Source of the DNA: Marinimicrobium locisalis
Lineage (GTDB): Bacteria > Pseudomonadota > Gammaproteobacteria > Pseudomonadales > Cellvibrionaceae
DNA length: 64,000 bases
Direction of reading: 5' to 3'
NCBI RefSeq assembly: GCF_039822625.1
Contig: NZ_JBDLLG010000018.1
Location: forward strand, 45,151 to 109,150
Of this stretch, positions 1 through 8,050 are shown piece by piece. Under the pieces are notes generated by a model. It did no database searches and was not told the origin of the DNA. It saw only the letters and a program-made list of their open reading frames with translations. The position numbers and the translations under genes were made by a program. Position 1 is the stretch's first letter, and each line of letters starts with the position of its first letter.

Positions 1-1271
1 ATGTTCCATTCGCTAAAAACGGCGCTAATGTCCCTGCTCGGATTATAAGGCTCTTCCAGACCGCGATAGTCAATGAGCTCATATTCGTCGCGCCGCAAGC
101 TGGCCCCGACAGCGGCACGCACGGCGCCAGCGGGGAGTGTGAACAGGTCCCCATCTGCAATCAGATCGACATAGGCTATAGTCGAGTTCGTATCCGTTGG
201 TGGCGCCATCTCCACCACTCCGTCATCGATCGTGCTGCGTTCGTACCGAACATCGTTTCCTCCGTAACCGATGTTCAGGCGGGCTTGCCACTGCTGCGGC
301 AGGTCCAGTGTAAGGCCGGCGAACAAGTCATACTGCTCCGTTTCTGGAAACAGGTTGGTAATGTCCCATTGACTGGCGATATTGGTATCCATTTCCCGCT
401 TGGCGTAGGAGCCGGTCAGGTTGAGGGACAGAACATTGCTGAGTCGCTGAAGCACATCCACATAGAGACTGTGCCGTTTTGAGCCCGGATACAGATCGTA
501 AGGCGTGTAAGCAACGTCACTGGAAAAATCCTTATCCAGCGCGGACAGGTTGTCCTGCTCCAGGTACTCATAGTTGGCCAGGGCGTGACCATCCTCCCAC
601 GACCAGCCCGCGGTCTGTGAGATTTGGTATTCACTCATTCCACCGTCGGTCACAGCACCATAGCGCACTCCCGTCTCATAACCGGTGAAGTCCCGCCGCA
701 TAATAATGTTGACGACGCCGCCGATGGCATCAGCGCCGTAAATGGCGGACGCACCGTCGGTGAGGATTTCCACTCGCTCCACGGCGCTCATCGGAATCAG
801 CGACACGTCCACATACTGATAGCGATTCGATGCCGATACCCGGTGACCGTTGATCAGAGTCAAGGTGGTTCCAGTACCAAGCCCGCGCAAGTTGAGGGAT
901 GTTCCCTGGCCGAAATTATTCCCGGTATCACGATCCACACCCAGGTTGCCGACGTTCGCACCATTGGCACCACCGCCGAAGTTTTGCGGCAATTTTTCAA
1001 AAAACTGTTGCATCGAGGCCGCGCCAGTGTTCTCTATGGCTTCTTTGTCAAAGGTAATGACTGGAGACGGGCCTTCGACTGCAACGCCCCGGATATTGCT
1101 ACCAACAACAACTATTTCCTCCGCCAGCCCCGCATTGGCGCTAGAAGGAGAGCGGCTCGCGTCAGCCACTTCGTTTGAAGCACGGGCGCTCTGTGCGAAC
1201 ACTGGTGTACTCGCATAAGATAGGGCAGCGATGCCAGCTACGAGCAACCTATTCGGCCTGATTTTCGGCAT
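1..1271 (-). CDS. TonB-dependent receptor, partial (C-terminal part beyond window edge)
   Basis: Outer-membrane receptor that would import a ligand using TonB energy. The frame stays open from an ATG at 1271 to the window edge, giving 423 residues. Residues 1-26 form a signal peptide ending VFA. A TonB-box-like stretch (EEIVVVGS) follows near residue 51. The plug domain comes next, with the typical GLGTGTTLTLINGHRV and VERVEILTDGASAIYGADA-type motifs between about residues 125 and 185. The beta-barrel is only partly present. An AAGG ribosome site lies about 9 nt ahead of the start. The gene lies downstream of, and on the same strand as, a cluster of hydroxylases and glycosyl/sulfo-transferases, but is separated from it by 443 nt that contain paired palindromes. 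The ligand cannot be told from sequence. The family call is firm. Confidence 0.93.
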   Translation of the reverse strand, partial: MPKIRPNRLLVAGIAALSYASTPVFAQSARASNEVADASRSPSSANAGLAEEIVVVGSNIRGVAVEGPSPVITFDKEAIENTGAASMQQFFEKLPQNFGGGANGANVGNLGVDRDTGNNFGQGTSLNLRGLGTGTTLTLINGHRVSASNRYQYVDVSLIPMSAVERVEILTDGASAIYGADAIGGVVNIIMRRDFTGYETGVRYGAVTDGGMSEYQISQTAGWSWEDGHALANYEYLEQDNLSALDKDFSSDVAYTPYDLYPGSKRHSLYVDVLQRLSNVLSLNLTGSYAKREMDTNIASQWDITNLFPETEQYDLFAGLTLDLPQQWQARLNIGYGGNDVRYERSTIDDGVVEMAPPTDTNSTIAYVDLIADGDLFTLPAGAVRAAVGASLRRDEYELIDYRGLEEPYNPSRDISAVFSEWN

Positions 1272-1410
1272 GTTTCTGTACCTTATTGATCAAAATTTCA
1301 CATTGTTGGGTGTATCAGCTCGTTCCAGGTGCCTGCGACAAGTGCCGCACCAGAGCTACCGCTTTCGCTTTATTTGCTGCGATCCACCAGCGCTTTGCCC
1401 AGCCATCACC

Positions 1411-1431
1411 ATAACGTTATGTTATAACATA
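1411..1431. promoter_or_regulatory. Paired palindromes upstream of the TonB-dependent receptor
   Basis: Two palindromes overlap by a few bases: ATAACGTTAT (1411-1420) and TATGTTATAACATA (1418-1431). They lie about 140-160 nt upstream of the receptor start. Adjacent dyads like these suit a dimeric repressor or activator site. The regulator is unknown, so the regulatory role is inference. Confidence 0.4.
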
Positions 1432-1714
1432 CCATGAAGGTAGTAAACACCATCGAATTCCCCGGAAATAAAGTGTATGCGCGTGTCCCCACGCGCGAAG
1501 AAGCCATGACCCCCGCTTCCATGTTGACCGCGTGCCCTGTCGTCTGCTTACGACCTGCACCAGCAAGGGCACTGAGTGGTTAAGATATGGCGATGTGGAC
1601 CGCCTTCTTCGGGCACGATCTGTTGGGCGAAGCTGACGAGAAGATAGCCAGCGTGGCGGGGGCAGCGCTGATCGTTACCGGTCATCTCAAAAATCATCTC
1701 GCCTGCCGGAGAGA
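1432..1714. other. Intergenic stretch, no convincing gene
   Basis: The 443 nt between the receptor start (1271) and the hydroxylase stop (1715) contain the palindromes listed above and little else. A 60-residue minus-strand frame (1548-1730) includes VPEEGGPHRHI, which loosely recalls the first metal-binding motif of a cupin, so it could be a decayed cupin fragment. A 49-codon plus-strand frame begins at 1434. Neither has a clear ribosome site and neither is annotated as a gene. Confidence 0.4.
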
Positions 1715-2503
1715 TCATTGCCGCTGGCAAACATCCAACTGATGCGCTTCACTCGTCGGCACGACTGGAGCCAACCGCCGATAGGCTCCCGGGTTCTCCT
1801 TGCGAAGCACCGTCGGCGCGCCAACTTGGTGAACCATCAGTCGTGAGGATGGACGTGTATACAGGAGCCACTCAAGTAAATCCGTAGTAAGCAACGAGTC
1901 CCACACGAGATGAACTCGAGTATCAGGCCCTAAGTTACGCGCTGAATGCACGCACCCCTGGTTAAACAAATAAACCATGCCTTCTCGAAGGTGGTAGACA
2001 TCACCATCCAGATGTACTTCGGCCGAGGGGTTTGTATCAATCGGCAAATGAAACCGAAGCCGTGCACCAACACCACCACTTTGGGTTCGGAACAACAAAC
2101 ACTCTTCATGTGGGGACAGTGCCGCCCCGGGCCCGAGGGTAGTAATTCTAAAATTGACCAGGTCCGGCCAGTCATTGATAAACTGACCGAGCACGGGGTA
2201 ATGAGGTTCATCAAAGAACCATTTGTGACGACAACTCAGGTTGTGATCAGACGAGAAGTCGTCGCTGCGGCCCGAGTCATTCAATAGACTGTACTGCCTG
2301 ACCTGCCCCGAAGATGACACCCAATTGGTCACATGTGCCTCGTCACTCACGACCGATGCGGGATTACACGCCCGATAGCGGCTGACCTCCCGCTGGAGTT
2401 CTGAAAAATAACGCGGCGCCAGGGAGAACACTTCAAGGCAGCGTATCCCGCCGCGATGCTGATCTCCCGCCAGGAGCTCCTCAAAAAAACGTGTCCGATC
2501 CAT
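1715..2503 (-). CDS. Aspartyl/asparaginyl beta-hydroxylase-like 2OG-Fe(II) oxygenase
   Basis: Putative non-heme iron, 2-oxoglutarate-dependent hydroxylase of 262 residues. The C-terminal half has the pattern of the aspartyl/asparaginyl beta-hydroxylase family (PF05118): SPHEE followed by RLRFHLPI, then a glycine-rich turn, YHLREGMVYLF and CVHSARN. The His of SPHEE and the His of CVHSARN are the likely iron ligands. The N-terminal 110 residues are not recognised. The ATG at 2503 has AGGAT a few bases upstream. The upstream pyruvyl transferase-like gene ends 9 nt earlier, so the two are probably cotranscribed. The substrate is unknown; the neighbourhood suggests modification of a peptide or glycan. 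The family call is fairly secure, the role is inference. Confidence 0.8.
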   Translation of the reverse strand: MDRTRFFEELLAGDQHRGGIRCLEVFSLAPRYFSELQREVSRYRACNPASVVSDEAHVTNWVSSSGQVRQYSLLNDSGRSDDFSSDHNLSCRHKWFFDEPHYPVLGQFINDWPDLVNFRITTLGPGAALSPHEECLLFRTQSGGVGARLRFHLPIDTNPSAEVHLDGDVYHLREGMVYLFNQGCVHSARNLGPDTRVHLVWDSLLTTDLLEWLLYTRPSSRLMVHQVGAPTVLRKENPGAYRRLAPVVPTSEAHQLDVCQRQ

Positions 2504-2512
2504 ATCACCATC

Positions 2513-3283
2513 CTACTCCGCAATAAAGGGACAGGCGGCGAGAAGCCTGTCGGTATCGAAATAACGGGGTGCATCAATGGCAGCGCCGGAGATGGTTCGC
2601 CACCAATCTCCCTCCAGATTGAGCAATACCGGGCTCGGTTCGTCGATATCAAGTGACGCGAAATAGTCCAAAAACTTGGAGCGATCACCCGAGGGGAGTG
2701 GCCTCAGCTCCGACCATACGGCCGGTTTTCCATACGCATGAGCCACGATAATTCCATGAAGGGAGGAGGACACAATCAAATCACAACAACAAATTTGATC
2801 AATAACCCGCTCAACTGGATCTTGTATATCGATGCACAGAACACCTTCTGGCATGGTGTAACGGCCTTGCACCCTGGCCCTGTCAGAAAAGTGCAGAACA
2901 AGACCGATACGAGCCGGAGCGAGCGACGTCTCGGGGCGATAAAGGCGCGGCAGAAGCCACGCCGGGTCACCGAACACGGAGGGACAAGGCACGCCATTGA
3001 GCTCTAGCCGTCGTTTTGTCAACGGCCCTCGAACCGCTCGCACATCCAGCTCCGTCGCGATGGGCAAACTCCCAGTCATCACTCCAGAACCCCAAACGGT
3101 GCAGGGCGGGGAAACGTATTCCACGATACTGCCACTGATGGCCAACTTATGTTCAGGGGCGTCCGGCCTTCGAAACCTGGGATGCTGTCCAGTCAGTTGC
3201 CATATTAGCCAAGGGGTCAAGGCGTCACCAAAATTAGGTCGGCTAGGAATTTTGCACCAAAATGCATGGATTGGAGTAGTCAC
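2513..3283 (-). CDS. Polysaccharide pyruvyl transferase family protein
   Basis: Member of the polysaccharide pyruvyl transferase superfamily (PF04230), whose members add ketal pyruvate to glycans or act as related transferases. The protein shows the N-terminal NFGDALTPWLIWQLTG motif, WGSGVMTGS in the middle and SSSLHGIIVAHAYGKPAVW near residue 185, all typical of the family. I chose the GTG at 3283 because GGGGTGA lies about 7 nt upstream and the family motif starts soon after it. A longer frame opening with TTG at 3310 would overlap the upstream glycosyltransferase. The length (256 residues) is a little short for the family. It sits between a glycosyltransferase and a hydroxylase in one minus-strand run. 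The acceptor is unknown. Confidence 0.82.
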   Translation of the reverse strand: MTTPIHAFWCKIPSRPNFGDALTPWLIWQLTGQHPRFRRPDAPEHKLAISGSIVEYVSPPCTVWGSGVMTGSLPIATELDVRAVRGPLTKRRLELNGVPCPSVFGDPAWLLPRLYRPETSLAPARIGLVLHFSDRARVQGRYTMPEGVLCIDIQDPVERVIDQICCCDLIVSSSLHGIIVAHAYGKPAVWSELRPLPSGDRSKFLDYFASLDIDEPSPVLLNLEGDWWRTISGAAIDAPRYFDTDRLLAACPFIAE

Positions 3284-3296
3284 GTTATATTCACCC

Positions 3297-4019
3297 CTAT
3301 GCCGTCGCAATGTCGCGGAGAACAGTTCGGCGGGTCGCGGGACTCACGCGTTCCCAGCTCCAAAACCAATGGCAGTATTTGGCCTCTGGCCGCATCTTCG
3401 CCACATCCACCCACTCGAACTTCTCTGGATGATAGCGATAGGCGAAGGCCCCCATTACGTTAAACTCTGAAAAGCCACGGGCCGGCTGCGCCTGAATCCA
3501 CTGCTCCAACGTACACCCTTTCGTTCGCTCACAGAACTGTCGAACATCGGCGTATAGCCAACGGGGAAAGGTAAACGGCGGGTACTGCATAAAATCCAGT
3601 TCCGGCGTCCATCCCAAAAAATTCGTCGTGGGTGCTGTCCAGGGCCAGTGGCGAGGGAGCTCCTGCCTGGCACGAGTGTACACCGTGGGACGGCCACCGG
3701 GAGCCAGCGCTTCGGGGGTAACGTCCTGATGAAAAACGCAATCAGAATCCACATGACATATCAATTCGGCACTGCTGTATATGTCAGCGTAGAGTTTCGT
3801 AATCTGCTGACCGAGATAATCGTCGTCGTAGTCCCGACAATACTGCAAACGCACTCCCTGAGGGAGAGCCAACCGCGCCTCAATCCATGGTCGACTCGAA
3901 ACCGGAGCAACCAAAACAACGTCAGAAAAATCCACACAGAATTTTTCAATGGCGGCCAAACACAGTTCCAGCCAGTCTAGGTCGCGCCAGTAACTACGAA
4001 TAACAATATCGCAACGCAT
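3297..4019 (-). CDS. Putative glycosyltransferase with DxD motif (DUF6492-like)
   Basis: About 240 residues. It starts with RCDIVIRSYWRDLDWLELC, which resembles the nucleotide-sugar binding start of a GT-A fold, and has HVDSDCVF near residue 98 as the metal-binding DxD motif. A conserved FSEFNVMGAFAY segment lies toward the C-terminus. The overall pattern resembles the DUF6492 group of glycosyltransferases. I chose the ATG at 4019 because GGGAAAG precedes it by about 7 nt; the frame extends upstream only to a TTG at 4115 with no good ribosome site. The pyruvyl transferase-like gene follows with a 14-nt gap. The sugar donor and acceptor are unknown. Confidence 0.72.
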   Translation of the reverse strand: MRCDIVIRSYWRDLDWLELCLAAIEKFCVDFSDVVLVAPVSSRPWIEARLALPQGVRLQYCRDYDDDYLGQQITKLYADIYSSAELICHVDSDCVFHQDVTPEALAPGGRPTVYTRARQELPRHWPWTAPTTNFLGWTPELDFMQYPPFTFPRWLYADVRQFCERTKGCTLEQWIQAQPARGFSEFNVMGAFAYRYHPEKFEWVDVAKMRPEAKYCHWFWSWERVSPATRRTVLRDIATA

Positions 4020-4214
4020 CACAATCTTTCCCAGTCCATTATTGGACATTACGGCCCGCGATACGGATCTATCCAAAAGCCTTGACGAAACATTCCCGTA
4101 TACGGCAACATCCAACTAAGCTTATATTTAATTAAAACCAAAAGCCACTTCGTTCGGTCGACAAACATTCACTATTAACTGCCTATGCGCCATGGTATAA
4201 AAGGGAGGCGGCAT

Positions 4215-4967
4215 ATGTCGAAGAGCAATGACGAAAGAGCGGCTCACGCGGTGGATGTCTGGTCTGGCGAGAACCGCTGCGATCCGGTTGCCATGTTTCG
4301 CCACCACCCTCTTGTCGTTCCCGAAGAAGAACTCACTCAAGCGATTGAGTCCGAGCGTTTTATTATCCCCAGGTACGATGTCTTTGACGTAGAGCTCCCG
4401 ACTCTCGCAAACTGGCTGGAATTCAATCTTCCAAGTTCGCCAATTTCTAAGGAGACAAGAGACGCACTCTTATCGGATATACTGTATGTCGCGCAACAAG
4501 TTGACACCATAAATCCAACCAAGTGGTTTCGACTGCGCATTTTTACCGAACGCCCAACGACGCGCTGCGGGTTTCACGTCGATACCGTACCGCCAGGAGC
4601 CCCGACGTGGGGGGCTATTAAAGTCTACAATGGAACGGGGACGCTTTGGGTGAGCCCGAAGGACGTCCGCTCAATGGATCTTTTCTATCGCCACCTTCAA
4701 CGCCATGAAAACCATCGGCGCTTACAGCTCCCTGACCAGGGCCACTCACCTTGCGAAAACTTAACCGAATTCTGCCTGCCCTATGCGACCATCAATCACG
4801 TCGAGCCGGGAACCACGGCATTCTTTAAGCATATCAACGCCGACCGGCATGGATCGGATCACCCAACCGATCAAGCTTGGATTCACAGCTCACCCTCGGA
4901 TGGGCCGAGCCGGTTAGTGGTAAACCTTTCCCCGGGCGCCAACCCGGCTCGGTACAGACCAACTTAG
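4215..4967 (+). CDS. DUF1826-like protein, possible oxygenase
   Basis: 250-residue protein. The central TRCGFHVDTVPPGAPTWG stretch followed by VYNGTGTLWV looks like the DUF1826 signature (Cys-x-x-FHVD then a GTxW turn). A second histidine-containing segment comes later (FFKHINADRHGSDHP, then WIHSSP). The HVD could be part of an iron facial triad, but that is inference. The ATG at 4215 has GGGAGG 6-7 nt upstream, which rules out the longer frame from 4185. It is the only plus-strand gene in this cluster and overlaps the end of the convergent glycosyltransferase by 4 nt. Its role with the neighbouring hydroxylases is not established. Confidence 0.6.
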   Translation: MSKSNDERAAHAVDVWSGENRCDPVAMFRHHPLVVPEEELTQAIESERFIIPRYDVFDVELPTLANWLEFNLPSSPISKETRDALLSDILYVAQQVDTINPTKWFRLRIFTERPTTRCGFHVDTVPPGAPTWGAIKVYNGTGTLWVSPKDVRSMDLFYRHLQRHENHRRLQLPDQGHSPCENLTEFCLPYATINHVEPGTTAFFKHINADRHGSDHPTDQAWIHSSPSDGPSRLVVNLSPGANPARYRPT

Positions 4968-5908
4968 CTCGCCGAGGGCTCAATTTGCAACGGGCGCCGC
5001 TCTTCTATGCCGGGGTCCAAGGTTTTCAACAACCCCGCCAACGCCTGTTCAGCTCTACGGGGGCCAAAGCTATTCATGTAAGCGAGCCTAGGATGAAACC
5101 GCTTTGACATTATCTCTTCCGCACACGGCAACACATCGTGCTCACCCGAGAAAAAACGCCCGGACATAGCGGTGATGTATTTCCAACCACCGAGGATATT
5201 CTCATTCATGAGGATGGGTACATCCAGGCAAAGCGCCTCGGCAATGATTCTGGGCGAGGCATCGGCAACGTTCGGTACAAACAAGAACCTGCACCTGGAC
5301 AGCAGCCCCAGAAACCGCTCATAAGGCAGCCAGGACTTTGTTGTCACCCCTTGAGGCGGCGTCCACCTCTTGGGGGCCCCGCCTACAACGACGCCCCGTA
5401 AACCCAGCTGGCGAGTAAAACTTTCGATACAAGCCTTCGCCATCGGCCAGTTCTTCGCTCTTTGCTTCCAAGGCTCTTGTGCCCCGATGTAAGCAAAATC
5501 AAAGACTTCCTCCCCCGGCTCCGCATTGAAGCGAAACGGACTTATCAACGAAGAGTCCGTAAAGTCCGACAATGACACTAGGGCGTGCGGGACCCCCCTC
5601 GGTATATATTGTTCAGGCTGGCGAAAGCAATGTGCCCAGGCCTCGCAGACCGCACCATAGTCTACGGCACCATCACAGCAGTTGGCGGGAAAGTCCATAA
5701 AACTTGTCATTCCCACAAACCGGCAACCCGCGCGCCGATAACGGCAAAACAAGTCAATTCTCTCCTCCGACTGAATCGGCGCGTGTAATATTACCCAAGG
5801 CGTCACCTGCTTTGAACGATCATAGATGACTTGAAAGGGCCATTTACCCCTGGGAATCTCATCCATTTTACCTATTTTACTCCTATCGAGGGCCTTGATG
5901 ACAATCAC
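4964..5908 (-). CDS. Glycosyltransferase, GT-B fold (family 4-like)
   Basis: 314-residue protein ending with a GT-B type C-terminal domain. GAQEPWKQRAKNWPMA (about residue 142) resembles the start of the donor-binding half. The segment FVPNVADASPRIIAEALCLD (about residues 212-230) followed by VPILMNENILGGWKYI matches the conserved donor-sugar/phosphate region seen in family 1/4 glycosyltransferases. The start is given as GTG at 5908, with GAGAG upstream; an ATG at 5866 is a possible alternative. It is 38 nt downstream of the sulfotransferase fusion gene on the same strand. Acceptor and product are unknown. Confidence 0.75.
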   Translation of the reverse strand: MIVIKALDRSKIGKMDEIPRGKWPFQVIYDRSKQVTPWVILHAPIQSEERIDLFCRYRRAGCRFVGMTSFMDFPANCCDGAVDYGAVCEAWAHCFRQPEQYIPRGVPHALVSLSDFTDSSLISPFRFNAEPGEEVFDFAYIGAQEPWKQRAKNWPMAKACIESFTRQLGLRGVVVGGAPKRWTPPQGVTTKSWLPYERFLGLLSRCRFLFVPNVADASPRIIAEALCLDVPILMNENILGGWKYITAMSGRFFSGEHDVLPCAEEIMSKRFHPRLAYMNSFGPRRAEQALAGLLKTLDPGIEERRPLQIEPSAS

Positions 5909-5946
5909 CTAACACTCTCTGCTTCGCCCAGAGCTGGCACTATAAG

Positions 5947-8046
5947 CTAATCCCTAACACCCGCCCAATCAGCACGAACAAAATGAAACAACAGATTTAA
6001 CTGCCGATGTTCAGAGCTGGCGGACTCGCGCCAATGCGGAATCTCGCAGCCACGAAACAGAACCCCATCACCACAGCCAAACTCGACCGATCGTTTTCCC
6101 TGCGGGGTGAGAAACCAAAGCGGCCAGGCCTTGCCATGCTCGGGACGCTGCTCATCGACCAGCAAGGAGAAGGTATAGTCGCACTGCTCCCGATCAAGGT
6201 GAGCATCCAGTTCCGCACTGCCTTCGTAGGCCGAACAGATCGAGTAGGTCGGTTTCAGCGCAACGCCCGCCACTCTGGAAACGAACTCGGAAAGCTGCTG
6301 ATGCAGGAACTGTGCGGTACGTTCATTGTGCCAAGCGTATCGCCGCTCGACCTGAGCGTCGCCGAGCGGCCAATCGCCCGAGGCTATCATCTTTTTATAG
6401 TAGTCAGACAGAGCCTGACGAAGAGGGTCGCGAAGTACATCATTCAACTTACAGACACCCGTCCTCTGGAGATCAATGGCGGCTTCATCTGCGAGGCGCT
6501 TTCCGTAATGCTCACGCGACCGGTACTCCTGCGCTCGGACCAGCACTGCGGAACCGCATAGCTTTCTGCGCATGGCGGGGCCCAATGAGGGCTCAGTACC
6601 GCCAGGCCTCAGCCTGGTCACGGCAAAGTAGTCCGACCGCTCAAGCCAAACCGGGCTCCATACACGGGTGGCGGGGTCTTCAACCCACAGCAGGGGGAAG
6701 TCCTGAACGAACCGTTCTCGGTTGCGAACTTTTCTTAATAGCGTCAGAGGCGGTGAGTTTCCCGGCTGCAACAACAGTGAGGGGTTAACCACCTCGTCCC
6801 CTTGGGGCTCTGCCTCTTCAACAGAATCCAAAAAACAGGAGAATCTGACCTCAGTATGATTTTCCGACCGTTTCATATCCGGCGCCGCCCCCTGGTGAAG
6901 GTAACGGATCCGACCCGCCAAAGGCTGCAGCCCCCTAATCAACTTCGGGTAAAACTGTTCATTCGTCTTCCATTTGAGTGGCGAGGGATAGGAAACAGTC
7001 GTATCGGCAAGGGGTAGAGACGCATCGGAAGTAGCTCGCAGGCGGGTACCCGGGTCTACGTCCATAAACCGGCACAAGCGCGCTACCTGCCCCTGGGGGT
7101 CAGCCAACAGGTTTTCATAGGAAATCGACGTCCATCTATCCTTGGGCAGGGTATCCAAGGCGTCAAGAATCGCCTCGTTCGCGCTACCCCACTGAAAACC
7201 TGCGATCTCTGTGAGTGTCCTCCCGTTGTACTTTTCCCAATGTTCGGGTAAAAGAAAGCTCCAGTCTTTTCTATCCCACCCTGGCAGCCCCGGAAGGGAT
7301 GTGAAGCCCGGCCGGTTCCAGGCTTCAACAATGGAGGAGATATTGGGCCTAAGGTCCCTGTGCAGGTAGATAAATAGCGCATCAGGAAACGCCTTCAGAA
7401 GAAACGGCACTCGCAAGGCATTCTCAATAGTCTTATCGATATAACGCAACCCCGAAGCACGAGGCCTCAGAGACTCCTCGCGCGGGCCCCGACTGGGCGT
7501 CGGTTGGCAGTCAAGCCAGATGCCGGCTCGCAGAGCATCAACCGTGTCGGAATCGGCGTCTTGCGCCTCAAGCACTTGAGACTGAAAGTTTTTGTTCGCC
7601 AAATGAAGGGAGCTAAGTCCTTCAAAAATGTACTGCGTTTCACACCCCAGTGACCATAAGCTGGGGCTTTGCGACAACAGGTCGAAAAGAAGCGTGCTAC
7701 CCGAACGCGGCGCCGCGAGGATGAAGACTGGCCGATCAAAGGAAACCTCTTCAATCGGCAGGCTTCCGGCTTCATACGCCACAGCCGCCGAGCCTTCCGA
7801 GAACATCAGGCTCTCCGCCGCGGGATCCAGCGACAGCGCCCCGCCACGAAACTCATCCCGCCCTTCTTCCGAGTCAAACAGGTACCGAGCCCTGACTGAG
7901 TTCCGGGAGGCGCGAAAATAACGTGCCTGCAAGCCCGTAATGGATGGCGGCGGCTGCATGGCGCAGCGCTTTATCGGCAGCCACGCCGAGTAACCCGCAC
8001 GCGTTTTTTTGAATGCATCAAGGTAAAAGAGCTTACGATTTCTCAT
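5947..8046 (-). CDS. Sulfotransferase fused to a 2OG-Fe(II) oxygenase domain
   Basis: 699-residue two-domain protein. Residues about 105-370 form a PAPS-dependent sulfotransferase: the 5'-phosphosulfate loop APRSGSTLLFDLL lies near residue 110, and FIYLHRDLRPNISSI supplies the 3'-phosphate-binding Arg/Ser. The C-terminal domain carries HLDREQCDYTFSLLV (HxD at about 616-618), EIPHWRE (His about 671) and HRQLNLLFHF (Arg about 682), the ligand set of a 2-oxoglutarate oxygenase. The first 100 residues are not recognised. The upstream hydroxylase gene ends 4 nt earlier, so cotranscription is likely. The fusion suggests hydroxylation and sulfation of one substrate, which is inference. Confidence 0.8.
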   Translation of the reverse strand: MRNRKLFYLDAFKKTRAGYSAWLPIKRCAMQPPPSITGLQARYFRASRNSVRARYLFDSEEGRDEFRGGALSLDPAAESLMFSEGSAAVAYEAGSLPIEEVSFDRPVFILAAPRSGSTLLFDLLSQSPSLWSLGCETQYIFEGLSSLHLANKNFQSQVLEAQDADSDTVDALRAGIWLDCQPTPSRGPREESLRPRASGLRYIDKTIENALRVPFLLKAFPDALFIYLHRDLRPNISSIVEAWNRPGFTSLPGLPGWDRKDWSFLLPEHWEKYNGRTLTEIAGFQWGSANEAILDALDTLPKDRWTSISYENLLADPQGQVARLCRFMDVDPGTRLRATSDASLPLADTTVSYPSPLKWKTNEQFYPKLIRGLQPLAGRIRYLHQGAAPDMKRSENHTEVRFSCFLDSVEEAEPQGDEVVNPSLLLQPGNSPPLTLLRKVRNRERFVQDFPLLWVEDPATRVWSPVWLERSDYFAVTRLRPGGTEPSLGPAMRRKLCGSAVLVRAQEYRSREHYGKRLADEAAIDLQRTGVCKLNDVLRDPLRQALSDYYKKMIASGDWPLGDAQVERRYAWHNERTAQFLHQQLSEFVSRVAGVALKPTYSICSAYEGSAELDAHLDREQCDYTFSLLVDEQRPEHGKAWPLWFLTPQGKRSVEFGCGDGVLFRGCEIPHWRESASSEHRQLNLLFHFVRADWAGVRD

Positions 8047-8050
8047 TACG

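Noticed and set aside
1548..1730. 60-codon minus-strand frame with a cupin-like EGGPHRH
   Set aside because: Too short, overlaps the hydroxylase end, no start signal; at best a remnant, noted in the intergenic entry.
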